Source: Helicoverpa zea (lineage: Eukaryota; Arthropoda; Insecta; Lepidoptera; Noctuidae). From it: a DNA stretch of 64,000 nucleotides. A program made the position numbers and the translations under genes. Of the stretch, positions 23,892-34,150 are shown one piece after another. The stretch spans positions 1,924,501 to 1,988,500 of the forward strand of contig NC_061456.1 of NCBI RefSeq assembly GCF_022581195.2, in the 5' to 3' direction. Positions within the stretch are counted from its first letter, which is position 1; each line of letters begins with the position of its first letter. Under the pieces are notes generated by a model. That model had not been told where the DNA came from. It worked only from the letters and a program-made list of their open reading frames with translations, and did not search any database.

Positions 23892-24100
23892 AAGGGCTCC
23901 ATTATTGTAAAATCCAAAAAAATATTGTTAAAGAGAATTTAAGCGAACGAAAATTTTGATTGTACGAGTAGAGGTAAATGGGTACAGATGGGTAATTTTC
24001 AATTTGTATTGTATAGGTAAACAAAACCTCAAAAAATAAGGTCATCATCCAAAACCATCTTTAAAAATTGAAAATATGTTATAAGTGTCAGAAACCAAAT

Positions 24101-24186
24101 CATCATCATCATCCTCCGAGCCTTTTTCCCAAACTATGTTGGGGTCGGCTTCCAGTCTAACCGGATTCAGCTGAGTACCAGTGCTT
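24101..24186 (-). mobile_element. Very short 5'-truncated SINE with perfect target duplication
   Basis: Only the 3' 86 bp of the SINE are present, from the CATCATCATCAT tail (minus-strand 3' end) to 'gagtaccagtgct'. It is flanked by taagtgtcagaaaccaaat at 24082-24100 and 24187-24205 (19 bp; the first three bases could also be SINE). Recent insertion. Confidence 0.85.
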
Positions 24187-24205
24187 TAAGTGTCAGAAAC
24201 CAAAT

Positions 24206-25683
24206 AAACAAACAAAATTGTATAAAACCACTACAACTATTATATATTAATGTTATTCTTACACATTTACCAAGCGCTACCAAGGCTTCAATAGTCACTC
24301 ATCAATGTTGCTTCCATTCAATGTCGCAAGCGCATATAAATCAATTATCCGTTTTGACAGCTAACGGTGCCGGACCAATGATTTTTGTCACCATGACATC
24401 ATTAAATGTGACGTCATCGAGATCACCCTGGTCCCTGCCTGCTTATAAATAGGCTGATTAGGTAGCAATAACTGTATAGAGGTTCTATATGGTAGTGTGT
24501 CATAATGATCAGTATTGTCATTTGAAAAGGATTTAGGATTAGCCTCTACGTTTTATGCGATCCTTGTACCAGTGAGGTCATGTGTGCCGAATATTGTTCT
24601 TTAAATAATAATATGAAGGCATTTAAAAATTAATTTATTTCGCTTTTATGGATCAATATTAAAATTACACGCATAAAATATTTTTTCTTAATTCAAATAA
24701 AGCACGCTAATCCGTGAAACGAGTTTTCAATTCAAATGTTAAGACGATCAATTTTATGGGTGGTAATAACTTTTTCTTAAAATCCTTTTTTATTATTGTT
24801 TCAAGGTAAAATCGGCACAGGTTCTATTATATTACTCTGCCTAGTTTTTTAGGATTGGCTATGAATTGAATTGTAAAGTGAATTCTTTATGGATTTGTCA
24901 ATGGAATGGCTGATAGTTCAAGGTACAACGCGTGGACGGTCACCTACGCTTAGAGTGAATTGCAACTAAACTGTGTCATCGAATCTTGAGTAGAGTGAAA
25001 TATATCCGTTAAGAAAATTAAGTTTTGTTAAATATTGTTGACCTGCGAATTGAGAACCAAATTTTTGGGAAGTCGGTTAAAAATGGTGCAAGATACCAAA
25101 CTAAATACGTAGGTACCAAACTAAAATGACAAATTGCTAAAAGCAGAAAAATAAGATACGTCAAAATTAAGGTCGGCCAGATACTCGTGCAGGAGCTGAT
25201 TTGAGAGGCGACGACAAGATACGGCAAATTCTTATTTTTTAGAACATAATGTCGTTATATGTATTTATATAGGTACGTGCATGTTTATGAATTCCCTCAG
25301 ATACATCCTTCAATATTTACAGGATGAGATATTCCAGACTATTTCCATTCAAGGACCTTCAATCTATTGATAACAATACGTTATCAGCCACCACTCAGGA
25401 TATCGTACTTTCATATAATTTATCTGACAGCCTTGATACAAAAATAATATTGACGGGCTTGCCAACATAACGCATGGTTAATACTTTACTGTACGGTATT
25501 ACGATTTTCATGGAATTCTATAATCATATTGACGAGTAAAGATATGATAAACGTGAGATGTTTTTTGTTCGTTTTGATAAATTACGAGTATTGACGGTGT
25601 TTACGTTTTTATTTCGAGCCCCTTGACATGCATGCTTGTTTATATTGCCATTGCTTTGTTTCTCCTATTTCTTCTTCTATTAT
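24206..25683. other. No gene; small repeat scrap
   Basis: About 25037-25085 ('gacctgcgaattgagaacca', 'tttttgggaagtcggttaaa') is a scrap of a widespread moth repeat. Nothing else is bounded. Confidence 0.5.
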
Positions 25684-25748
25684 CATTATCATCATCTCAG
25701 CCATAGGACGTCCACTGCTGAACATAGGCCTCCCCCTTTGATCTCCAC
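25684..25748 (-). mobile_element. RTE-clade LINE 3' end fragment, minus strand
   Basis: 'atcatcatctcagccatagg', 'acgtccactgctgaacatag' and 'gcctccccctttgatctcca' are the reverse complement of the RTE 3' end seen at 41160-41236, including the GAT tail. Confidence 0.75.
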
Positions 25749-25844
25749 AAATACCTTTATCTCAGATATAATGGAGGGTCTTTCTAGATCATTCTTCTCC
25801 ACTTCGCTCTATCCATGACATCTCTACCAGATACATGAATAAGA

Positions 25845-25985
25845 ATCATTTATTTGCCAAATGTATGTATACAAATTAGCTGGAAATAATATTTACAACA
25901 GTCCCAAACACAATAATACAAAAACACAACACAAAAATACAAAAAAATAAAATAATTAAATCAATTCTTTCCAATGGCATTTCGG
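25845..25985 (-). mobile_element. Possible LINE 3' end, minus strand
   Basis: Reversed, it ends 'ttggcaaataaatgattctt', a form typical of LINE 3' termini. Upstream is A-rich low-complexity DNA. Weak evidence. Confidence 0.3.
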
Positions 25986-26345
25986 TTATCCAAAATATAA
26001 TAGTAGGTGCCCATAGGTAATTAAAAGATGGTTGACACATGACATATCAACCTAAATCTTTACTAGAATCTACATAAAGTAAAGGAAATTCTGAAAGGAA
26101 CGTTTCTAGATTCTAAATTAGAAATACCATGTAGGTTCCTTGTACTTATAGAAGAAAAATAAGTGACCCTGAGGAAGTACATAAAAAATATAAATTATGT
26201 ACCTATTTATGTAAATACCATAACTACGTACGCAATGTCAACGATATATTTCATTTTAAATACCTTATTTAGCAAGTGTGACACCCACGCGATTTTATGG
26301 AAGAGTCTATGTGAAATATGTGTGTGCCCTTATGTAAGTTACAGT

Positions 26346-26675
26346 CATGGAGAACAAAATCACTAACGGAGATGTCATAACTCATAACGCAAAATCTCTT
26401 AAGAAAGAAGCGCGCCAAAATGTAGTGTTCGGCGGACGAGAAACTTACTATAAAAAAAAACGTAATAACTTCGCACTTGAACGTCTTCAATGGAACCCGC
26501 CCATTATTTTAAAAATAAAATCACCAATCAATCAAAAGCAATCTTTGACAGGTTTTTTTTAATTTGACAAGTCTCGTTAGTTCTAGTAACTGGTCACGCC
26601 TACCGTATGTTACTTGACCTACAAGAAGGTGCCTAGCTTCCTCATGGCATCTCCGCTATCTTTCCTTCCGCGGTG
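26346..26675 (+). mobile_element. MITE, copy 2 of the CATGGAG/CACGGAG family
   Basis: The 330-bp element starts catggagaacaaaatcacta and ends 'ctatctttccttccgcggtg', the same ends as 18506-18806. The flanking 8-bp repeat is gttacagt (26338-26345) and gtcacagt (26676-26683), one mismatch. Open frames crossing it (26347-26562 plus, 26269-26490 minus) are part of the repeat and are not genes. Confidence 0.8.
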
Positions 26676-26785
26676 GTCACAGTATTACATAAGTAACCTT
26701 CTATATGTACTGTCGGTATGTTTGTACTGTATGTCAATATTGTTTAGTTAGTCAAACTAATATTGACGATATACATACATATATA

Positions 26786-27188
26786 AGGTGCTTTAATATT
26801 ACCTGCCAGGACTTGAATGGGGGGTAGTATTGCGTTTATAGATTACAATAGTGAAAGAATTTCGTTCCCCGGAACAGTCAATTCAATTTGAGACATTAAA
26901 CAAGTTAAATTAACATTGGCTCTACTCTGCATAACGTGGTTCACAAATTACGCACGTAGTGTCGCTTCGTCAATGAAAACAACTGTTATCTCTTTCTATC
27001 CGTTCTGCAAGAGTGGCAACGCGCAGCTCTACTGGATGGTTAAACTAATAAATTAAGTCAAATTTATACGTATTTTTTTTGTATGAAAAAAAATATGACA
27101 AATAATCAATTATTTATCTTCACTATTGTAATCTATAAACGCAATACTACCCCCCATTCAAGTCCTGGCAGTTAATATTAAAGCACCT
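26786..27188. mobile_element. 403-bp DNA element with 70-bp terminal inverted repeats
   Basis: Arms 26786-26855 and 27119-27188 are reverse complements with one mismatch, beginning AGGTGCTTTAATATTA and including 'ccaggacttgaatggggggt'. TATA flanks both sides (26782-26785, 27189-27192), so the duplication is TA or TATA. The interior has no coding frame, so the element is non-autonomous. Likely Tc1/mariner-type by target, which is inference. Confidence 0.85.
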
Positions 27189-27192
27189 TATA

Positions 27193-27943
27193 TAGACGAC
27201 ACTCTTCGTTACATTGTAATTAGGTATGACAATGCTAAGAAAGTTAACGAGTTCTGAGTTCTGTACAAAGTTTGTTTGATCCTAAAGACTTACTTATAAG
27301 TTAAGAATGATTGTTCTTCTTTTTATTTTACCTAGGCAACGAGAAAACAATTGTTTTTTTTATGAAGAAAAGTACATTCCCAAAACATTATTTTTTAGCC
27401 TTATGATTTAGATGCCTAATTGGCATAGGCAATATTAAAATCAAACAAAATCTTAATGAACAATATCACCCTTTTAACGAGAGCAAGAACACAACTCCAT
27501 TACTCAAAGGAATGCCTTCAGCCTTGTCAGTAATAATTCGCACTGTTAAAATCTCGGTAACCATTAATTCCTCGAATTTGAGTCGATTTATATTCGAGAA
27601 TTCGTCGAAAACGTCGGATCTCGCTTTGCTACATTGAAGCTGAAAATGTTACTTATTATATTATTAAACGCTTGAGTAATTTTAAGTCGACTATACATTC
27701 TATAATGTAAATGTCAATTCATTGAAATGGAATTCCTCCAGAATTTTTATCGCTTAAATCTCCTCTACTTGCAAATTCAATATAATTATTAACAGTAAAT
27801 CTTATTGCATGCAGCTCGCGTATGCACTACCGAAGCAAATTCCTAATAAATCATATACTGCCCCGATTGTGAAGAAATTATGCAAAAACTCTCTCCTGTC
27901 AAAATTCTTAAATCAAAAAGGAAGCAATCACGAAACGCGTGGG
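27193..27943. other. No gene recognised
   Basis: AT-rich with no recognised repeat. A short frame starts at 27809 and runs into the minisatellite. Confidence 0.5.
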
Positions 27944-28007
27944 ACACGAAAATCTAAAATGGTACACGAAGAACCAAGATGGTACACGAAAAGCTAAGAT
28001 GGTACAC
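27944..28007 (+). repeat. 20-bp minisatellite, 3.2 units
   Basis: Units at 27944, 27964 and 27984 follow the pattern acacgaaRAnCYAaRATGGT, then a partial acac. Differences between units are few. 20 is not a multiple of 3, which argues against coding use of the overlapping frame at 27809-27997. Confidence 0.8.
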
Positions 28008-28234
28008 TTTCTCGTATTACTCAGTCACGCCAATGACTGTGATCTGTTGCACGTTATGATGCAATAGATTCTTGTGACATTGCCAACGCTGATATTAATG
28101 TACGGAAAACTCATAATATTGCGGAGTAATTTTTACTGAGGAGACAAAAGTGGGAGCGCATAACATAACATCATCGGCGAAAATGAAAAACAGTGACTGC
28201 AAGTCAGTGGTAGATACACTCAAATACTCAGGTC

Positions 28235-28414
28235 TTATTTAATTGTACATGTGTAGGTTGCCATAAAGATAAGAAAGAGGAATTAGGACAAAGCGAATAC
28301 GTGGACGCAATCACGTCTCCAACCAAGCACATTATTGAGTCAAGTAACAAAATCAACAAAATAACTACCAATTCTAAGAAGTCGTTAGCCCATGAATGCT
28401 ATGCGAATTTAAAT
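28235..28414 (+). other. Weak candidate internal exon
   Basis: An open frame (about 28212-28457) carries a plausible acceptor (tactcag before 28232) and donor (aatt/gtaaga near 28415). It would encode a polar peptide containing CTCVGCHKDKKEELGQSEYV and ending near AHECYANLNCKN. Amino acid composition is less AT-driven than most frames here. I recognise no domain, have no neighbouring exon, and the splice signals are weak, so chance is the leading explanation. Confidence 0.15.
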
Positions 28415-28752
28415 TGTAAGAACATTAAAGACACTTATTATTCACAGATACATCCCTGATCATCAAACTATGTAGACCATAAACATTCTTCCCAATCCGA
28501 AGACATATCGTAGCTAATAAAATCCAGCCATATTTAATCCTTAACTCGGGTTCAACAGCAAACTTGTTTGAGTTATAAACTAATAAAGTTAAAACAAGAC
28601 GGGTTATAATAGCCATCTGTTCGGACGATCATCAAACTGAAGATAACATAAGTACCAATGCAATAAATCATCAGAAACATAATGATAATGAAAGATTAGG
28701 AAAAGAAGAACTTGAGATTCGAAATATGGTTGTTATAAATGGATTCGTTGAT

Positions 28753-29031
28753 TTAATTCTGAGAAGCGTCTTGGAATTTCAACAATAGGTTGTAAGTGAG
28801 TTGTTGAACGTTATAAATTATCTCGGACCTGATTCTGAGATAGGATTCAAAGGTTATGGCAGCCATACTATTTTGTTGTGTGAAAATCGCATTGGTTTTT
28901 GTTTGACCCTGGTTTAAAGTATGAAAAATAAACCGTTTTACCTCTTCCATTGTGTCTGTAATGTACATTACTTTCAGTTTATTTTTCCTGCCTTCTATTG
29001 TAACTGTAACTTTTTGTTCAGCGTCATTCAT
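28753..29031 (-). CDS. Unrecognised 92-aa open frame, doubtful
   Basis: The minus-strand ATG-to-stop frame begins MNDAEQKVTVTIEGRKNKLK and is fairly charged and polar, with predicted alternating hydrophobic residues that could be beta then helix. I find no family, signal peptide or membrane segment, and no repeat explains it. A second minus frame, 28425-28616 (63 aa, starting MAIITRLVLTLLVYN), lies just beyond it. A moth gene would normally be spliced, and no clear splice context is visible. Listed only as a candidate. Confidence 0.15.
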   Translation of the reverse strand: MNDAEQKVTVTIEGRKNKLKVMYITDTMEEVKRFIFHTLNQGQTKTNAIFTQQNSMAAITFESYLRIRSEIIYNVQQLTYNLLLKFQDASQN

Positions 29032-29908
29032 ACCTAAAGTTACTCACTTAGTTTCATGCTCATTATATTGTCTGAATTTGCTAATAATTTTCGCTCGAGC
29101 AATTTTATAATTAGATTGTTTAAGCAACACTGTTCCATTTAGTTGCTCCAGACTTTCTCGGATTGTTATCACAATTAATAATGCTCTCGTTAGATTCGTG
29201 CCAAGTTTCAGTTTGCACACTCAGTTTGCAGTCTTTCTGGCATTGAATCATTTGGCATTGAAAAAATAGTAGTAGTGTGTAAATAGTATTAAGTGTGTAA
29301 TTGTATCAAAGTTTTTAGTTTCTTCTTCAACGTCTTATTTCTGATATTTTCATATTTTTGTTGTTTTTATAAAGCATGTGCGTCCAGATAGATTTTTTCT
29401 CATACATAAATGCAGATACTCTAAACACATCTAAACATAAGTACACGCAGGTTTTAACTTGTCCGGAAAACGGACGTGACATAACGCATAAAGAAACAAC
29501 CCTAGCCTCTGTTAATAATAAGATGCAAACTAGAACCGCAACTAGAATGCTCTGAAACTAGTACTCACAGCCTCACACAGAGATAACGCTGTTTACACAA
29601 TGACATATATTTACATACACATAACTGACAATACCATAACACATGATGTCATCGTCTGAACAGAACTACTATATCCTGAACATTGAGAGATTCAACATTG
29701 AACAGTGTAGGAAATGAAGAATAAGTAGTCCTTAAAAAATGAATTTCTGCAAACATCCTTTCGGAGAGTCCAATGCATCTATCAGTATTTTAGCAATATT
29801 CCTCTACTGTTTCCTTGTTGTTGCCGTATTTAATAAGTGATAATAGTTAAGTTTGTAAGATGCAAAGGATGGTCCCGTGGCTTCATCAAAATGTTTATTG
29901 TTGTGTAG
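29032..29908. other. No gene recognised
   Basis: No repeat borders, RNA gene or long frame seen. Confidence 0.5.
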
Positions 29909-30131
29909 ATCCCGGCTATGATTTGATCATCTTTTGCAGTCGTTACGGGTAGTCAAAAGTCAATAATTCTGACAACCTGTCTTACCTAGAGTTATTGGGT
30001 TGCCCGGGTAACTGGGTTGAGGAGGTTAGATAGGAAGTCGCTCCTTGTAAAATACTGGTACTCAGCTGCATCCGGTTAGACTGGAAGCCGACCCCAACAT
30101 AGTTGGGAAAAGACAGATCTATGATGATGAC
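29909..30131 (+). mobile_element. SINE fragment, plus strand (tail-to-tail pair, left member)
   Basis: From 'gatcccggct' through 'cagtcgttacgggtagtc', 'gggttgcccgggtaactggg', 'gactggaagccgaccccaac' and an ATGATGATGA end. It lacks the tRNA-like head. Immediately beyond lies the same family in the opposite orientation, so the pair forms a long inverted repeat. Confidence 0.85.
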
Positions 30132-30138
30132 ACCTCTT

Positions 30139-30516
30139 ATCCATCCTCCGAGCCTTTTCCCAATCATGTTGGGGTCGGCTTCCAGTCTAACCGGATTCAG
30201 CTGAGTACCAGTGCTTTACAAGAAGCGACTGCTTATCTGACCTCCTCAACCCAGTTACCCGGGCAACCCGATACCCCTTGGTTAGACTGGTGTCAGACTT
30301 ACTGGCTTCTGACTACCCGTAACGACTGCCAAGGATGTTCAATGACAGCCGGGACCTACAGTTTAACGTGCCATCCGAAACACAGTCAATGGTATCTAAG
30401 ATATACTTAGAAAGTACATACAAACTTAGAAAAGTTGCATTGGTACTTGCCTGACCTGGGATCGAACCCGCGCCCTCATACTTGAGAGGTTGGTCCTTTA
30501 CCCACTAGGCCACCTC
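30139..30516 (-). mobile_element. Near full-length tRNA-derived SINE, minus strand
   Basis: Read on the minus strand it begins 'ggtggcctagtgggtaaagg' (A-box-like TGGCCTAGTGGG), then about 40 bp on 'gcgggttcgatcccaggtc' (B box GGTTCGATCC), then the unrelated body ('actttctaagtatatcttag', 'gtcattgaacatccttggca', 'cagtcgttacgggtagtcag') and the 3' end 'aaggctcggaggatgg'. Spacing of the boxes fits an internal RNA polymerase III promoter. The GAT-type tail of this family resembles the RTE 3' end, so mobilisation by RTE machinery is plausible (inference). This copy is the reference for the fragments listed elsewhere. Confidence 0.85.
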
Positions 30517-32099
30517 TTAATTCAGCGAAATGTTAATACCTCACATTAAGCTTTCCATTGAAATAATCGAGACTAATTACTCTTGCACTCGCTTGTCTAA
30601 ACTCGTCTTTACTATTGATATCATCAGACTCTACAAACTATGTCACTAGTGTTTAGAAGCTAATAAATCCGCCAATTAGACAGACATTCCGTAACAATTT
30701 TGATTAAAATGTGGCTATGCGAAGATTGACCGTGGCATGTGGGTCATGGTTAATCTTTGGAATTACTGAATTGTCAACACATCACCAGCCTATTTAGTTT
30801 TTCACTGTTGATGAAAGCTTATTTAAAAAAAATATGGCCTAACAAGACTTTATAATTCAGGATTGACGATGTCAAACTTTTCGTTGCAATTTTGGTCATG
30901 TTTACCTCTACCGATAAGTCAGTGGTGCCTGAGTCAGATTTATAAAAACATACTGCCTGTTCCTCACACGTTTTCTCTTGTCTTGAGGGAGCTACTTCTA
31001 GCACCCGGATAAAAAGCAGGTTATATGTTATTCCGATATATTACTGAACATTTTTATCAAATATAATGTGTTTCAAACATCGTTGCAATCTATTTTGAGA
31101 ACAAATTCTACTGACACGTCACAGTTTTCAGAAATATTGGCAACCTTTAATATTGTCGTGGCAAAAGAAACACGAGGCAAAATAAAAATATCAATGCAAG
31201 CCAGAAACCGGAGAGAAATATTTTTCTGTTGCAACCGCTTTGCATTTTCTATCGAACTTAAATTCGAGCAAGTTCTCAAGGAGCACGTTTCTTTAAAGAG
31301 TACTTGAGTTTGCATTGCTGTTTTCGTCTTTTAGTGCAGACCAAGAAAGAATTTAGTTTACAAATTTCTTCGGCATATTACTCATTTTTATGACAATACT
31401 CAACAATCAAATTCGACGGCGTCCCTAGGATACGTCCGTACGACTGACTGTCGTCAGAATTCTCAGTCGCACTCGTTTGCACTAATTTGGCACCATTACG
31501 CTAAATTCCTGCACCGGTTCTTGTGAATCAAGTATTTTACGTATCGATCCGCCCCATTCATGCGGGCGTTTGTATGGTGATTGCAAAATTTTGCGAAATA
31601 AATCGAGAGGTAAATTGCCGAAATCAAGTGGTCGTGGATAAAGTCTAAAGGGTAAAATAACTCATCTGTGTTCTTTTGAATACCGTGATTTATTAACGCT
31701 TGAGGTTCTTTGGTGATCTAAATCAATTACCTATCAGGGGAAAGACTGATCTAGACACCTAGAAAATAATGAAGCAACAGTGACGTTGATGAGAAATGGT
31801 CATGTAAAACGAATAGAAGCCTGGAAGACGAAAACTTGCACTGACCCCAAATAAATTTGAACGAGAGCAGAATAGTAATAATGAAACAAATGAAGAACAT
31901 TTGCTTATTTATTTCAGAGAGATCAATAAAGTAACTTATTTAAATTCAGTATCAGTAATGAGTTTCCCAGTTATGCATCTTCCTGTTTATAAATGACAAT
32001 CTGATTTAAAACAATTGTTTTGTAAACAATAACACGTATTTACTATCGAAAAGTTTATAATCAATTGTGATATAACTTCAACGGCTCGCATAAACACTA
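30517..32099. other. No gene recognised
   Basis: At 31068-31315 both strands are open for about 240 bp (79 and 80 aa), with no domain on either. A scrap of the 42213 repeat may lie near 30985-31030 ('gggagctacttctagcaccc'). No bounded feature. Confidence 0.5.
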
Positions 32100-32432
32100 A
32101 ACATGCAAATAATATTAAAGAGTATTCATAAATTAAATTTTTAACTGACCAATGCATAATTTTATTAGAGTACCAGTACCAACACACTGCAGACTTTTAG
32201 TCGGTCAATAGTTTGCTCATAAATCAGTTTGAAGATGAATAGTACCCACGTAACAGAGACCAGGTATTTTGCCGGTATCATACCGACTGAAAACTTTGAT
32301 TAAAATTAAGATTTTCCAAAAAAAAAAATGCCAATTTGTTTGCTGAGTTAGTACCCCTAAATATGCAAATAATATGTAACGAGTACTAATAAATTTAACT
32401 TTTGACAGACCAATGCACAATTTTATTACCAT
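32100..32432 (+). repeat. Two diverged direct repeats about 258 bp apart
   Basis: About 75 bp at 32100 ('acatgcaaataatattaaag' ... 'gaccaatgcataattttatt') recurs at 32358 ('atatgcaaataatatgtaac' ... 'gaccaatgcacaattttatt'). Between them 'ctgcagacttttagtcggtc' resembles the end of the MITE at 36938-37351, so both may be relics of that family. Confidence 0.55.
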
Positions 32433-33129
32433 GGAAGCACCTTGTGAACCGTTTTTATTAAAATTCCAACATATTTTTGAAGTTTCCGATTACCATTTTT
32501 GCTTGCGTAATGTAGTTTTCTGAATTAATTTTGCTTAAGTAACTTAGTGTAGTAGATAAAATATTGTATGTATTTAAAAGACTGGAAGAGACTATTTTTA
32601 GAAGACTTTAATTGAATCTATTTATCATAAGTAATTAACAAGTTTTAGTTGTAACAAATCCTGAATTATGAAAACCATGTAGCACCATATGGTGAAATGA
32701 CAATCCCGGATAGACGACTGCAGCAATTTACATACGAGTTTTATGTGAAAAAAATACTTTGAATATTTTATTTCTGAAAACAATAAAAGTAAGCAGAAAT
32801 GGTAATTATAATAAAAGAGAGTAGATCTCCCTTGCTTTCACTCTCTCAAGCTGATAGCCTAAAATTACATAAAGAGACCACCTTACAGACCTGTATCTCT
32901 ACAGTAGCATCGTCCCTTCATCTCTCAACTGTTCACTTAGAGATAATGAGGAACACACTGAACATCTCAGTCGACGCGTCAATAAGGAACAAATGCTTCT
33001 AAGATAAAACATGTCATACTTGCTTGTACTATCTCCATTGCTTTCAGTAAAACCATGGTTCCTTTAAACAAGAATGGATTCCTTTTATGTTAAGGATAGT
33101 AGCTTTAAGTTTATTCTTACGTGCTTAAG
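32433..33129. other. No gene recognised
   Basis: A 67-aa frame at 32799-33002 shows no motif. No repeat was found. Confidence 0.5.
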
Positions 33130-33290
33130 AATTTCATCTTACTAATATTATAAACGTGAAAGTTATTCATGAATGTATGTTATCTACTCTTTCACGCAAA
33201 AACTCTTTAATGGACGTTGACAAAACTTGGCATATGTCCGAATTACCTACACATAGAATACTTTTTATTTATTAACGGGAATAAGTTCCC
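33130..33290 (+). repeat. Decayed copy of the 42213-type repeat
   Basis: 'cttactaatattataaacgt', 'tctttcacgcaaaaactctt' and a degraded 'gggaataagttcccag' keep the family order but are strongly diverged. Confidence 0.45.
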
Positions 33291-34029
33291 AGTATAAAAA
33301 TTATACAGAGTATTTAAGTATGACATACAATGAGGATTCTACTCTAAAGAAGAAGAGTCCTTATGTGTCATTTGCCTGAACCAGGTTAGAACCTGTCTTT
33401 CAGGAGAGGCTTATATCAAAACACTACCATCCGTAAGCAACGGATCGTTTCAAAATACAGGATTTTAGTAACAGGTGGTCTCAAACGTTGAGTGCAATTT
33501 TAGCAAGTTCTGTTTCAGCCAATAGCTTCAGTTTAGTTCAAAATACAACGTTGTTATGATCAGTTTCGTATGTTTTCATTAGTTCGGCTATTTCTGAGAT
33601 GCAGTAATTAATTGTTGTTATGTTGCATATAAGATTTCATTGGGATAGGTCGTAAGAATTGGGGTTTATTTTGAAAAATGATGACTGAAAATTGCTTTAA
33701 AATTATATCGTTTTAGATAGTAGCATTTTTTAATGCAATAAAAATATAAGTTATTTCTGTAACAGCGGATATTTAAACATTCGTATGAAAACATGAATGA
33801 AAAGTTTAATTTTATGAATAAAAATAACAATCTACTGAAACTAAAATTTCAGTTTCACACAACAAACATAAAATACAATTGTAAATTCATTCTTAACCAA
33901 TGACTTACACAAAACAAACTAAGATAAAAACAGATTACCACCGATTTATTTACCTTAGCAACGTAGATCAGCCAGCACAAAAAAGGTAACACTAAAAGTA
34001 GCACAATCAGTTGGAAAACCAAGGAACTG
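33291..34029. other. No gene recognised
   Basis: AT-rich. A possible decayed SINE head near 33375-33410 ('ccaggttagaacctgtcttt') is too weak to bound. Confidence 0.45.
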
Positions 34030-34150
34030 TGTCGGGAAATCGTTCGCGAATTTGTACGATAGCGTTTGTATCACGAACCGTGTAAATACGTGTGTTCGCC
34101 GCGGACGTTTGCCGGCGACTGATTGCTTGCATGCGGCGAGAGACGCCGTG
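34030..34150. promoter_or_regulatory. CpG-rich patch, possible promoter or 5' UTR
   Basis: A short stretch rich in CG dinucleotides ('cgttcgcgaatttgtacgat', 'gttcgccgcggacgtttgcc', 'gcatgcggcgagagacgccg') stands out from the AT-rich surroundings and is not explained by any repeat I recognise. Could be a promoter-proximal region of a host gene on either strand. No transcript evidence. Confidence 0.25.

Noticed and set aside
26347..26562. 71-aa plus frame starting at MENKITNG
   Set aside because: It begins in the terminal repeat of a MITE and the other copies do not keep it open.
30420..30516. tRNA gene on the minus strand
   Set aside because: This is the tRNA-like head of a SINE whose body repeats many times in the window.
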